From: Rapana venosa
Lineage: Eukaryota; Mollusca; Gastropoda; Neogastropoda; Muricidae
NCBI GenBank assembly: GCA_028751875.1
Contig: CM054144.1
Location: 15,835,302 to 15,899,301 of the forward strand
Reading direction: 5' to 3'
DNA: 64,000 nucleotides
Part shown: positions 1 to 12,715 of the stretch, piece after piece
Layout of the letters: each line of letters begins with the position of its first letter
Position numbering within the stretch: the stretch's first letter is position 1
Position numbers and translations under genes: made by a program
The notes under the pieces: model-generated
The model's input: only the letters and a program-made list of their open reading frames with translations
The model's database searches: none
What the model was told of the DNA's origin: nothing

Positions 1-13
1 ATGTGTGTTGCAG

Positions 14-3000
14 GATGTACAGAAGCACTCGGTGCACACTTTGGTGTTCCGCTCATTGAAACGTACCCATGACATGTTTTTGTCTGACCAGGGATCTTTG
101 CCATTACGAGATGAGAAGAGGTATGGACAGAAAGAATTTTAAATGTGATGCTATTTAAAGGAATTCGGGTTTTTGCCTCCTTTTTAAAGGTTTCTGAAGT
201 AACATGGGTTGAATCAATGACTATGATAGAAAAAACCTGAATCAGCTGTCTTTTGGTAGTGAGATGACTGCAATCATATGTATAACAGTGAGTGGGCACT
301 GGAGAAAACAGCAACAGTTTGTAATGTATGAATGACAATGAATTTATTCTAATATTAGTAATAATACAAACGTTCAAAGTGAATTTACCTGAATCCATGA
401 GTGAAAGTCATTCACTGATTCAGGAGTGTGTAAAATTTGAGCACTGATAGTCTGTATTTCAAACTATAACTAGTATTTTATGTCATTTTGTAGATTTACT
501 GGTTTTTTTTCATCCATTGTATTTTGCAGTGAAGAACTAAGGAGAAAGGTAAAAGTTGACGATGAGTATGGCCCAGTGAAAGAAGACCGTGTCAAGTCTG
601 GAGTACCAGTTCAACACAATGGCCAAGGTGAGTGGTACTGGTCACTTCTGTAATACATAATGCATGCATACAGTATGAAGTATTGAAAATGATCAGGCTA
701 ATGTGGGAAAAGATAATGTGTTTTCAATATTCTAAACTCTTCATGGACCATTTTTAAAAATCCCAAAGCCAAAACTTGCTTTTGTCTTTGCACAAGGATT
801 CCTCTCTTCAAATGTGACAGCACAGGTGCTGGGGTGTTTCCTGTTTTTGTTATCACAACTGAATATGAATTTGTATGCTCTGTGCAGATAGAACTCTGTA
901 TAATGTGCTATATTTTGTTTGTGTGCACATGTGTCATACATGCTGAAATGGGGGTCACTTGCAGGTGCACAAGACTGTGTACATGTATGCGTATTACATA
1001 TTCTATTTCTGCACAGTTCAAGAGCTGGATGGGGTTCCACAGAACGAAGGAGGGGGCACAGGACTGGAACTAGTTCCTGCCAGGTAAACTCTCCTTATGG
1101 TGTCAGTTTGCTTGCTTTGTCCTGTCTGACAGATTTGCATACATATGCATATGATAGGAGGTTTTTGTTGTTGTTTTTATGAGGTGTTTACAAAAATTTG
1201 GGGGATTAATTGGTCATTTTTACCTTGGACAGATGGACAGTAATTTTGGGACTGGATTGAAAAATATGTGAATGTGTTTGCACTGATATGTAATCTTCAT
1301 AGTGTTTGATGTTTGTTTTTGTATTTTATAAAGTGCCTGTGATTGGAAGTGTGTGTGTGAGTGTGTGTACATGTGCATGCATTTCTCGTGTGCATATGAA
1401 TAACTCTTAGTTCAGTGCCCCATCGACCTTTCACAGATGTAAGGGGAAAGAAGAAGTTTTGAATTAGGATTGTGGGGTTTGTAGTTTTCTTCTTTTGGAT
1501 AATTCTTGAAAATCAACAGATTTTTGAAAAGATTGGAAGTGTTGCTACACCATTCCCCCAAAGTGCCAACATGTGAAAACATGCTTTTGAGAATATGAAG
1601 AAGCCGTTACCATCTTGTATTTTATGCATACCATCTGTGTAATTGTTGTTACAGATTACAGAGTGGTGGAATGCGTCAATCTAAAGATTCTTCTGGGTCC
1701 AGGGTATGTTCAAGGAGTACAATACATTTCAGTTAATCTGACATAATTTGCCATGTTTGAAAGCATTTTGCAATGACATTTTACCTATATTGACATATAT
1801 GAAAAGAAAAAAGTTTCTTGATCATTGTCTGTATCCATATATATGTCATCAAATGTTTTCATTTGAAAGAAAACTCAGTAGTGTTTAAGTTTATAATTAA
1901 AACCCCAAAAATATATATATGTATGTACTTGTAATCAGTTGAATATCGCTTGCAAACTACAATTGCTGCCTGCATAAGTAGTCTCACTCCAGATAACGCT
2001 TTCAGTACAGCAAGCCGGTTTTCCGGTTCAGCTTCCTGCTACCCTTCAGTCCTGTAAGGAGGAAAACCGGCGCAATAGAATTTTCCTTCAATTCCTGGGT
2101 TTCTGAGGTGCAGAAGAGGTGCAAAACGGTACCTCGGTGAACCTTACATAGAATTTTGCATTAAAGCATAAACTAGTAAGTGTTATATACCGCTGTGTGC
2201 AGAATTGAATGTAGATTTTCTTTAAGACAAGAACTTTGCACTTGTGTGTGTGATGTATGTGACGGGTGTCAACAACTGTGACATTTCCTATGTCTCATAC
2301 AAACAATTAATGACAAAAGCATGCAAACAAACGACTGATAAGATATGAGCATGCCAAAAATAAGTAACTTACAGTTTGATGTCCTCAGTATCTCCATCAC
2401 TTGCACAGAATAAGGTATCCAGTCACACTGATTGTCACAGTACTCATTGTCACCTCAACTGTTATGTCAGTTTCATTCAAGAAAACAGCCATGCAATAGA
2501 GAAATGTTTATGGCCATTTTGAATCAGTTATGGAGGTTATCACGATCAAAGACACAAGCACTGCACTACTTTTTTTCCAGGGTTCTACTGCTATACACTT
2601 ATTTACATGTCACTTGTCTGCATCCTCTGTCACATGTCACACATAGGTGACACGGGTGTGGAAAATCTTGAAACAGTGCTGGTGATAAATAAGTGGCAAA
2701 TTCTCATCATCTTGTTTATCACCACTATCACTGTCACGATTTATAGCAGCATTAATCTCTGCTCTTTCCTCTTCATTCAACTCAAACAGATCAAAATTGT
2801 CAAAATTTTATAAATTTTGTTGTCAGAAAATTGGTCAGCGTCTTCTTCCTCCATTTTGCACAGAATAAGTGGCAGAGAAAAACAGTGCAAGTTAATTACA
2901 TTCCTTCTACTAAAACCTAGGAATCCAGGAGGCTTATAAACATTCTCGTGGGAAAGGAGAAGCAGTGTTTGCCTTAACAAAACTATTTACCAGAGTCCCG

Positions 3001-5902
3001 TTGATGCCAGTTAGCCGCATGAGTGATCACTATAAACATCCCCTGCTCTGCTTCCATTATCGCCAGTAAACTGGCTGACAGGACTGAATGGTAGAGTGCC
3101 GGGGCAGAAACTCAGGACGGGGGAAATAATGGACAGCAGATATCCAGTGCTGTAAGGGTTAATATCTGGAGTCTGTTAATATCTGGATAAAAATGATAAA
3201 CTAATTGGTGATGTAAAAGTCTTTTATATATGTGTGTACCATTGGAAATAACAGAAACAGAATTATTCTGTGGTGACTGTATGAAAGATACACTGTAAAG
3301 TAAAGAACAGACAAGTAATCCTGTCTCAGAATGAGCAATGGATTTAGTATTTTTGTTCAGGTTGTGTTGTTGTTTTGTTTTGGTTTTTTACTTGCACAGT
3401 TCCGGTTTCCTTTATATACTAAAGCTATACCTGAGGTTAAATGAGATAAAGATGTTCATCACTCAGTTAATGTGACTGTCAAGAGTAAGTTCAGCAAGAT
3501 AAAAATGGGAGAGTCAGGTGATGGTGAGACGGAACAAGTGAAGTGTGTATTGAGTGAAAACAAATAGTTTAGCTTTAAATTTGCATATTTATTTGTTTAT
3601 TTGCGGGTATGTTTGATGCTTGTTTCTGATTGTTCGAAAAAAAGAAAATGTGCTTGGTACTATAAATCACAGTTTTTCCTGCCTTTATAGTATTTTCATT
3701 CATTGTTATAATAAAATTCATTAAATTAGTTTGCTAAGTTTTGCAAGCAGAAGCATCTATGTGTGTCTTTTACAGTGTTGTAACTATTATTCTGAGGGAG
3801 ACAAGCACTATGCATGAGTTTAAAGTTATTGCACATGTGTGTTGTATCAGGCATTGGTGTCAGTGAATATCGGACAGCAGCAAATGTTGGTGCCCAAGAA
3901 AGCTCCCACAATGCCAAAGCCACAATGGCATCCACCATGGAAACTGTACAGGGTCAGTATTGTTGTGTATTATGATTTGGTTTTTGCTGAAAGGATATTT
4001 GGTTATGAGTTTAAAGGATAGTGAAAAGAGGTTGTTTTCTGTCTCAGCTGACAAGTTAACTCTGTGTTCATATCTCCTGTTCAACACTGTTGTTCAATTT
4101 GGTTGTTCAGAATACTTTTTTTTCTATTTCTTATGGCTAGCTTGAGAGTCAACTGGAGAATGTGCAAAGTTGATGATCTGAAGTCTGTAGCTAGTACCAA
4201 TAGACTGCGCTGGTTTGGGCACGTTCAACGGAAAGCAGACCACCACATCATAAAAAGAGCAATGAACTTCGTAGTGGATGGAAAGAGACCAAAGGGAAGA
4301 CCTAGCAAGACCTGGGCTGCCTGTATTGCAGGTGATCTTAGAGAAAGGGGCATAAATAAGGAGGAAGCTCAAAACAGAGAGAGATGGAGAAGGCTCATCA
4401 ATGTCAAACCTTCCCTGGGAGAAACATGACAAAAAGGAAGAAGCTTGACAGTCAACACTCAAGCGTGTAGCCCATGTCCATGTTGTGCTTGCTAGTATAT
4501 ATATATGTGTGTGTGCCATGTGGATGTGATAGAAACATCATGACTCACAACAATCACACATCTTTGATATGTTTTGTGTGGCAGGCCTTCTTTTTATACC
4601 AGTTAACATTTTTTAGCTTATGGGTGTGAATGGTCCCTCTGAGTTGCAAGGTTGAAAATGGCCGCGTTTCCCTGACTGAACACTTTGCTCTCTAACACCC
4701 TCTCAGATTACGGGACAGTTGTGCTGGAGTGTTGACATCACCGGCTGGTATGTTTCAGGTGATTAGCGGTCACCTGGGTTGGGTGCGCTGCATCGCCATG
4801 GAGCCAGGAAACGAATGGTTTGTCACCGGGGCTGCCGACAGAGTCATCAAGGTGAGCTGCATGACCAGCATCGCTGTCATTGTGTGAACGTGTCGTATGG
4901 TGTGAGGTTTAGTAACAAGAAAGAAGGCAGTATGTGTAAAGTATTAACTTGATTCTCAGAGTTAGTTGCTGCATTTGGAACATTCCATGGGAACCACTTT
5001 GCTAATATAACTCTAAAAAAGAAATTGTCCATAAAAAAACAACTTATTTTTTAGAGAGAGTTTGTTGAGGCCTGTTAGGAAAGACTCAAGCTAAGAATAA
5101 GTCTTGTGTGCTGGTTTGGCCTTGTGTTCATATCTGTGCTGTTACCTGACTTGCTTTTTGTTCATTTATGGCTATCATTGGAGTTGTTTTTCTTTGATAT
5201 ATGGTTATTGTTAGACTTTTCAAAAATCTTTTGCATCTAAACTTTAAAAAGGGTGAGAGGGAAAGAGGAAGAAAAACAGCCTCCACTATAAAGATACCTT
5301 AGACAAAGTTGATTTGTGAAATTTCAGACTGACTCTTAAATACTCCAAACCTTTGGAAGTCAGATGTAAAACCAGCACTGTGTCTGCTGTGTGTACAACA
5401 CAGATCTGGGACCTGGCGTCAGGCACACTGAAGCTGTCACTGACGGGGCACGTGAGCACTGTGCGTGGCGTAGCGGTCAGTGCCAGACAACCCTACCTCT
5501 TCTCCTGTGGCGAGGACAAGATGGTGCGCTGCTGGGACCTGGAACAAAACAAGGTCTGTTGGAAAGAAAAAGAAAGAAAGTGACGGGCTGGATGAAGTGA
5601 TATTCCTATATCTATAAAGTCCTTCGGATGAGACTATGAACCGAGGCCCCATGTGTGAACGCATGCAGAACATCTTGCGCACACATTAAATCCTGTTCTG
5701 CTTTTCAAAAGAGTAGGCCATTGTGTGCCGGTGGGAACAGATGACAAAATTTACAAAACCGCATAGACACAGGGACTGGATGTAAAAAAGCACATGAGTG
5801 TTTATTTCATTTGTTTATTCCATTATCCTTGATATAAAAAAAAGTCATCTGAGCGCTTTGATTTGTTGCTTTACAAGATTCAGTGCTATATAAATTCCAT
5901 AC

Positions 5903-5933
<31 letters not shown>

Positions 5934-8900
5934 TGTGTGAACAATCATTCATAATTGTGATTTTAGATGAAATAGTGTAGACCAAGAAAACAGCTATGAA
6001 CTCTGAAAGGAAAGTATACTTTCTTTATTTCACATACCTATGACTGTTAGTGTTATCAATGCAGAATACCACGTTATGGTAGCTTAAAAAATATCAATGA
6101 AGAATTGTAATGTTTATTTTCCGGAGAGTATGCGAAAATAGCACTTGTGAAAAAATTACATTTTCCTCTGTCTGCCTATGTATGTCTGCACTATGGAACT
6201 CTGTTTGACTTTAAAAAATGCTACAGTTTCAAGTGATTATCCTGTACTGAATATCTACTTACTGTCTGGAATAGATATCACACATTGAAGGTCAGTTTTT
6301 ACTTCTCATTGAAATGCACTAATAACTGCTTAATTCAAGGGAGTAAAAAGAAAATAAAGTGTTGTGTATGTATTGTTTATGAGGTTGGTGGTTTTTCTTT
6401 TTCCTGTTATATCTGAATTGTCTTTTTTTCTGTCTGAAGACTGTTCGCCACTACCATGGTCATCTGAGTGCCTGCTATGACCTTGACCTTCATCCAACCA
6501 TCGACGTCCTTGTGACCTGCGGTCGTGATGCCACAGTCAGGGTAAGGCTGGGGACAGGGTGTGTGTACAGGGTGATGTAAGTCGTTGGAAGGTTTTTGCT
6601 GCTGAATCAGTGGTATAGCATAGCTTTCAGGTATTGTGCTGTTACCCTGCAATTTCTTTTCTTGTGTGTGCTAGTATTTAATTTTAAAAATGGACTGATG
6701 TGATGCAAATCAAGAAAAACAGTCAGAAATAACTCCACCCTCCTCCCCCTCATATAACAGCTGTCGTTGATTGGTACCATTAGTTGCGAGACAATGTTTT
6801 CACTCAAGACTTATTTCTTGAAAACCGCACAGCTTTTCAGTATCTTTTTACTCTTCGATGGTGCTCACAGTTAATGTTTTGGCTTTGACAGGAAAGTTGA
6901 CACTGATGTGTGCAGGTGTGGGACATTAGGATGAAGGCCTGCATTCACACCCTGAGCGGTCACACCAACACTGTCTCCTCTGTCCGCTGCCAGGCTGCTG
7001 AACCTCAGGTGAGTCACGCTTGTTGCGCTGAGAGAGTTGCGAAGAACACATTGTGATCCTCTTTTGTCTTCATGAACGGAGAGCACTACTGTGGTAAAGA
7101 TCAGATGTGCCGACATTAATGTGTTTAGTTGATTGTGGGTTTTTGTTTGTGTGGTTTTTTGTTAGTTAGTTTTTATAAAAGTCAAACTATAAGCTAAGAG
7201 TGATCTTGGGTTTGGATTAAATATGGTTTTTGCTTATTAATTTTAGATAAAATATTATTCTCAATGTCTGTATTTGTGTGTCTGCAAAAAAAAAAAAGAT
7301 GCAAGTTAAACACTTTCTTTTTCTCTTTTATATATATTATATATATTATTATTAGGGGACGGGATAGCTCAGTGGTCGGAGCACTCGCTTTCCCCCAGCC
7401 AAGTTAAGCAGCGTCGAGCTTGGTTACCAGTTGGATGGGTGACCGTTTGCGCGCCTTGGCTTCAGTACAGTTCACCCAGCTGTAAATGGGTACCTTCCCT
7501 CTTTAGGGTCAGGGAAGGTAAAGCAGCGAGAGAGAGGAGATGGGCGCCGCCCTCAATATCCTGGCCCTAGAGAAGTGAGGTCTCTGACGCCTCGCTCCCC
7601 TACGACCTTATAGGTTATGGGACTCCTTTACCTTTACTATATATTTTTTAGGTTGTCTATGTTTGGATCCTTGTTGTCATAAACAGTAATTATTTATTCA
7701 TTTTATTTATTTATTTATACCACTTTAAGTCACGGCAGATTTCTCTGCGTGAAATTCAGGCTGCTCTCCCCAGGGAGAGCGCGTCGCCACAAGAGCAGCG
7801 CCACCCTTTTTTTTTTTTTTTCCTGTCTGCAACTGTATTTGTTTCCCTATCAGAGTGGCTTTTTTCTACAGAATTTTTGCCAGGGTCAACTCTCTTCTTG
7901 CCGTGGGTTCTTTTACGTGCGCTAAATAATTATGTGTAACACACAGGACCTTGATTTATCGTCTCATCCGAAAGACTAGCGCCCAGACCACTCATGATCT
8001 AATGGATGGGGGAAAAGTGTCGTATGTCTGTTATTATATTTGTGGATGCACAACAGACGTTTTTAAAGTGTTTTTGTAGATTGCTTTATATTACTGTGTA
8101 AGCAATTTTGTTGTCATATGTGTGTTTGCGTGCATTTATGTGTGTGTGTTTTCACAGATCATTTCTGGCAGTCACGACTGTACAGTCAGACTCTGGGACC
8201 TGGTAGCGGGTCGCACCAGAGCCACACTGACCAATCACAAAAAGAGTGTGCGAGCTGTTACTCTGCACCCTACCCAGTAAGTGTTTCACATCCCACATCA
8301 TTGCTTCACCATTTCCTCCTTTTCTATGGACTGTTGTCTGCATTTACACTTTCTGCTGTATGTAGATAAAACCTGTGGGCTGTGTTAACCCTAGTTGCGC
8401 AACTCCTGGAACTTTTTGGGACAATGTTGCTACGCTGCATGGCAAATCACACAAAAAATCCGGGATGATTTAGGTGATGTAATTGATGGATTACTTTTGT
8501 TTTCAAAGGTCACATAATGAATACTTAGGCCATTGCAGGTCAACAGAAAGGGTTGAAGGTCATTCTGCTCAATCGAGCTGTGTGAATTTTAATTGGACTA
8601 GGGAGTCAGTTTTCTTATTGTTGTTGACCATAGCGGTTGTTTAAAATGGAACTGTTGCTTACAGGTACACATTCGCTTCAGCATCCCCTGACAACATCAA
8701 GCAGTGGAAGTTTCCAGATGGCGTGTTCATGCAAAACCTGTCTGGTCACAACGCCATCATCAACAGCTTAGCCGTCAACTCTGATGGTGTTCTTGTTTCT
8801 GCAGGTGAGCAATAGTGGACTTCTTTTTAGTTCTGTTCTTTCTTCTAGGCCAGCTCTCCATTTGGTGTTGACTGTTTCCAGTATTTTCTTTTCAATCTTC

Positions 8901-11057
8901 TCATTGAATGCTCAGACAGCAACCATTGTCTGTCATATAAGCAAATATGCATTGTGCTCCTGGTAAGTGCCTGACAAGTCAGGCCCAGCAAATTGACTTT
9001 CCACATGAAGAAAATTGTTATTTTTTTTAAGTCTTCCTGGGGAAAAAAGGCAGGAAAATGGACCAAGCTTGCAGAATATAGACAAGAAGGAGGTGACAGA
9101 AAGAAAAGGAAAAGGCAGAAACAAAGAGAGAGATAGAAAAGAGGCAATATCCTAGCACAGAATTTCCAGAAGGTGGCGATGCTATATATACTGACAGGCC
9201 CCCGCATCCCCATGGGAGAGTTTCCAGGATTACTGTCCTGGTGTCACCCAGAAAATGAACTCTGTCTTACTTTTCACACCTGTGAATAAGTTTCATACCG
9301 ACTACACACTGGATGAGAAGATTGCTTGTATGACAGTTTTCAATTACATATCATGCCATATGGCACCCAGTGGTGAGGGTTTTGTGTGTGTGACCATTTA
9401 TGCTCACCTTAAAGGTAGCCACATTCTGACTTTGGGGATGATATTTAAACATGGTACCAGTGTGCACACTTTAACCCCTTTCAGTGTATTGGGTGTGTGT
9501 GCGTGATTGTCATTCTTCTGATCATGTTGGCCTTGAGGTAGTGAGTGAGAATCTCCACAAGCACTGGTAGTTTGGTGGGTGGAGATTTGTTCATTTTCCT
9601 TAACAGACATACTGGGATGCTTATTCACTTTTTCAATTTTTGGTCATTTGCAGAAGATCAAGTTTACAGTTAAAGATGAATATGGTTCTTATCAGCATTA
9701 GGGATATTGCATAATCACAAAAAAACCATCAAAAGGCATCCAAGGTTTCACCTTCACATTCAGCAATGCTATTGGCAAAGCATCACAGCTGAATGGATGT
9801 TTTGGCAGAGTGGTGTGGTGTGTATGGGATTTCCCACTTACAGTGACACAACTTTAGCACAACTCCAACTGAAACCATGCACTTGCATTACAAATGTTGC
9901 TAACTAATGCCATCTTTTTTTTCTCTTCCTAGCTGACAATGGCACAATGCATTTCTGGGACTGGAAGACGGGCTACAATTTCCAGCGCATTCAGGCTGCA
10001 GTCCAGCCAGGTTCCATCGACTCAGAGGCCGGAATCTTTGCTCTGCAGTTTGACAAGAGTGGCAGTCGTCTCATCACAGGAGAAGCCGACAAAACCATCA
10101 AGATCTACAAAGAGGATGACACTGCGGTGAGATTTGTGTGGTTATTGCTTTTGGTTTTTAGGATGTTGGTTTCTCCAGTCTCTAAAAATATGCAGGGTGC
10201 CTTTTTGGGTCATCTGATAAAAAAAAAGTTCACTTTTGTTGAAGTGCATGTTTCACTGCAGTGCTATATAGTACAAGAGTTGACTTTTGTTTCCATAATA
10301 GCAGGTTCTGTGTTTTTCATTTTCAAACTTAAGAAATAATCATATGATGCACTCTTTCAAATCCTAGTTTGGGGGGAGGGGGGTGGAGATTTTTGCTTTA
10401 TTTCCTGTCGAGTGTGTGTGAGCATGTGTGTAGTGGATAGAACTGTGTGTGTACAGTGGATAGAGCATTTGACCCAAAATCCTAGTGTCACAGATTCAGT
10501 TCTTATTGTTGGCAGCCAGATAAGAAGAGACTCTCTCTCTGGTGCCAAACATTGCACACAAAGCAGTCCCCTGCCAGTTCTGTGGATGAGACTTTAAATC
10601 AGTCTCCTCTGGGAACAGGTGAACAGATCTGGCAGGCATGTAAAACCCCATTCTGCCTTTTGAAGAATAGGCCACTGTACATCAAGAATGCGGGACAAAT
10701 ACAAACATGTGCATGCTAGTGTCATGTTTAGACATCCTTGCCAAAATCCAAATGTGACCATCTGAAGGATGGGGAAAGATATAGACAACCCCATATACAA
10801 CAATCTCACCATTATGTTAAATCTTCAGGTTCTAACCTAAGAACAAAGAAGGGGTTTTTGTTGTTGTTGGGGTTTTTTTAAATTAGAAAAATTCACAAAA
10901 GCATTTTGCTAAAATTGTTTTTCCAAAAAAGATATGTTGTTATTCTATGCAAAATGATCACTGGTGAATAATGAATCTTTCCAATTGTTTTTTCCAGACG
11001 GAAGAGACACATCCATTGAACTGGCGCCCAGACATTTTCAAGAAGAAACGATATTAA
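14..11057 (+). CDS. PLRG1: Pleiotropic regulator 1, WD40 spliceosome factor (5' partial)
   Basis: PLRG1 is a nuclear WD40 protein of the Prp19/CDC5L (NTC) complex that acts in pre-mRNA splicing. Exons: 14-120, 530-627, 1017-1083, 1655-1703, 3851-3952, 4759-4851, 5404-5553, 6440-6541, 6916-7008, 8158-8276, 8665-8804, 9933-10126, 10998-11057. All junctions are GT..AG and phases agree (1374 nt, 457 codons plus TAA at 11055). The N-terminal block reads [20 protein letters not shown], then a short variable linker, then [19 protein letters not shown], the family signature before the propeller. WD repeats fill about window residues 142-440 (for example [27 protein letters not shown]); the tail ends IFKKKRY. 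The human protein has 514 residues; the difference lies mainly in the N-terminal linker. The first few residues and the start codon are left of the window. The donor after 5553 (GTCTGT) is weak. Identification is firm. Confidence 0.96.
1987..3162 (-). mobile_element. Decayed piggyBac-like element (candidate)
   Basis: At 3139-3162 the sequence reads, on the - strand, TTAACCCTTACAGCACTGGA, the TTAA target plus CCCTT-type end typical of piggyBac. The left end near 1992 shows a diverged counterpart, and both ends share TTCAGTCCTGT a little further in. Between them, - strand frames give short acidic peptides ([13 protein letters not shown], then after a frameshift [17 protein letters not shown]) that resemble the acidic N-terminus of piggyBac transposases. 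No intact transposase. It sits in PLRG1 intron 1704-3850. Confidence 0.4.
4140..4430 (+). mobile_element. LINE 3' fragment (reverse transcriptase C-terminus)
   Basis: An open frame to a TGA at 4427-4429 encodes [20 protein letters not shown] followed by [11 protein letters not shown] and a tail with RERWRRLI, the common C-terminal end of non-LTR retrotransposon polyproteins. No catalytic domain remains. It lies in PLRG1 intron 3953-4758 and is not an exon. Confidence 0.7.
5608..5935 (+). repeat. SINE-B body with tail type 1 and (ATT)n end
   Basis: The 5' tRNA head is missing. The body (GAACGCATGCAGAACATCTT and following) is followed by the AAAAAAGCACATGAGTG tail, then GAGCGCTTTGATTTGTTGC, GCGCTATATAAATTCC-like sequence and (ATT)n. 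This copy shows that the short 'D' unit seen elsewhere can be the very 3' end of SINE-B. Confidence 0.7.
7352..7640 (+). repeat. Composite SINE: tRNA-like head plus 5S rRNA-like segment
   Basis: The element starts with a box-A-like TAGCTCAGTGGTCGGAGCAC. About 30 bases on it reads AGTTAAGCAGCGTCGAGC then TGGTTACCAGTTGGATGGGT, which lines up with the internal promoter region of animal 5S rRNA (AGCTAAGCAGGGTCGGGC, TGGTTAGTACTTGGATGGGA). A body without coding capacity follows. Pol III-type promoters of two origins thus appear in one SINE. It lies in PLRG1 intron 7009-8157. Confidence 0.65.
7718..8020 (+). repeat. Dispersed repeat family C, copy 1
   Basis: It matches 47045-47425 (same strand) and 41110-41315 (opposite strand) over segments such as CAGATTTCTCTGC, GTTTCCCTATCAGAGTGGCT and GCCGTGGGTTCTTTTAC. 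It has no coding capacity. The 47 kb copy ends, on the - strand, with a tRNA-like box B (GGTTCGATCTC), which suggests a SINE. Confidence 0.65.
8830..9228 (-). repeat. Dispersed repeat family A, copy 1
   Basis: On the - strand it matches 43390-43770 and 45330-45630: a conserved start (GGCCTGTCAGTATAAATAGC type), CTTCTGGAAATTC, a pyrimidine-rich middle and an end with TGACAGACAA. No open frame or tRNA-like head is evident, so its class is unknown. Confidence 0.65.
9370..9480 (-). repeat. SINE-B tail type 2 fragment
   Basis: On the - strand this carries the type 2 tail segment with the motifs matching GGTAGCCACATTCTGACTT on the + strand. Truncated. Confidence 0.5.
10430..10850 (+). repeat. Diverged SINE-B copy with tail type 2
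   Basis: A weak tRNA-like head (GTGGATAGAGCATTTGACCC) is followed by a diverged body (AACCCCATTCTGCCTTTTGA, AGAATAGGCCACTGTAC) and tail (AATCTCACCATTATG). It lies in the last PLRG1 intron. Confidence 0.5.
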
Positions 11058-11520
11058 GATGTGAGATACTTTTGTGCAAAACTTCTCATCTGAGGCCCTG
11101 CGACAGTGTACAGTGCCATCGCCTGTCATCAGTGTGGGCTCCAGTAGTAAGACAGCACTTGGAGCTCAACAGGCAGTTCACAGACACAGCAAGGCTAAGA
11201 GGAAGGGAAAAAACAGATTCATACATGCAGTGAGGGATATAGAAGTGCTTACAGATTTGTATGGGTTTGTGAGTGAAAACTTGGAAAGATAACAAAAGTA
11301 CATATGGTATCATGAACCAAATTAAGTAGTGATGTGTTGGATCTGTAAATGATTGCAACATTAATGTGAAAAAGACTTCAGTATGGAGCACAATACCAAG
11401 GGGGAAAAACCCCTCCTGCTTTTATTGTTCCCAATTATTAATGTGTTCATAAAGATTGTTATGGTGACTGTGCCTGAATGAATATGTATGAAATGTTTTA
11501 ATAAAGTTCAGAATAAAGTT
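11058..11520 (+). promoter_or_regulatory. PLRG1: PLRG1 3' UTR with two polyadenylation signals
   Basis: AT-rich sequence after the PLRG1 stop carries AATAAA at 11500-11505 and again at 11512-11517, so the mRNA most likely ends shortly after 11520. Inferred from motif and position only; no transcript evidence. Confidence 0.6.
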
Positions 11521-11784
11521 CATTATGAACATATCAAAAGAACTCTGATGTTGCCAAGGTCTGTCAGTTCAACAACAAGAAAAAGTGAGCATGTACATAT
11601 TTTCAAGCACACACACACACAAATTAATTGTTTTGTTTTCCTCCCTTATCATCAGTTTGTTATTTTTTGTTTTTGTATGTTAGGAAAAAAAAAAGTGGTG
11701 GTGCAAGGGATGGGAGGTGAGGGGAGCAGGAAAGGGGGAATGATGTGTGAATGTAAAGTGAGTCTTATTTTTTTATGAAATTTT

Positions 11785-12150
11785 TTTTTAAAAACTTTAT
11801 TTTATTCTTTTATATCAAGGATAATGGAATAAGTACTAATGTGCTTTTTTACATCCAGGCCCCATGTGTATGCAGTTTTGTAAATTCAGTCATCTGTTCC
11901 CACCGGCACACAATGGCCTACTCTTACGAAAAGTGGAAAAGAATTTAACGTGTGCGCAAGATGTTCTGCTTGCGTTTGCACATGGGGCCTCGGTTTATAG
12001 TCTCATCTGAAGGACTTTTGGGGAGAGTGGAGTCTGCACTGATGTTAACTCCACGGGAAAATATCCCCTTGAACGGGAATTGAATCGGGGTCGTCAGATT
12101 ACGGGCGCAATGTTCTAACCACAAGGCTATCCTGTCCTCTTAGAGTAGGG
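11785..12150 (-). repeat. SINE-B, near full length, tail type 1
   Basis: On the - strand it starts GGATAGCCTTGTGGTTAGAA (box A like), has the body with AAGTCCTTCAGATGAGACTA, and ends in the TAAAAAAGCAC and TTATCCTTGATATAAAAGAA tail. It lies between PLRG1 and NDUFA2. Confidence 0.75.
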
Positions 12151-12469
12151 GAGGCACTATCACAAGTCTTTCTGTTACCGGTGTTGTCATCACTACACTA
12201 CTTCATTTTCCTTTAGTTTGAATCACCACCACTGGCTGTTTTTGTTTTGTTTTGAGGACTTCTTGACCAAGCACTGTCAGACTGATCATTGATCATGCTC
12301 ATTATGATTATGGATTCCCCGACGTATTGAGTTCTTGCACATGCTGGGTAAAGAACTTTTCATTTAGACAATAAATGCAAACTGATACATGCTTACACAC
12401 GCAAGGTCAAGATCTGCTCTTCAAACATGAAAGTTTCCTTTGCATGTTTTACAGCAGTTGACATGAACT

Positions 12470-12715
12470 CTTTGTTTCTGCCTTGCTCCTTTTCTTCCTG
12501 TCACCTCCTTGTCTATTTTCTGCCCTCTTGGCCCATTCTCCTGCCTTTTTTTCCCCCAGAAAGATTAAAAACTAAAAGATAACAATTCTCTCCATGCCAA
12601 AGTTGGATGCACTGGGCCCCACTTGTCAGGCGCTTAAAATTAGTGGTAGTGCAACATATTTTTGCTCATATGACAGACAATAGTTGCTGTCTGAACGTTC
12701 AATGACTAAGAACAC
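12470..12715 (+). repeat. Family A repeat, 5'-truncated
   Basis: It shares CTTTTCTTCCTGTCACCTCC, GTCTATTTTCTGCC and the end TATGACAGACAATAGTTGCT with the 43 and 45 kb copies. Confidence 0.65.

Noticed and set aside
4064..4429. 121-codon frame as a possible PLRG1 exon
   Set aside because: The PLRG1 reading joins 3952 to 4759 without it in conserved order; the frame matches the C-terminus of a LINE polyprotein.
7372..7445. Functional tRNA or 5S rRNA gene
   Set aside because: Only promoter-like segments are present, without a closing acceptor stem or a full 5S sequence. SINE origin explains it better. The same reasoning applies to the heads of other SINE copies.
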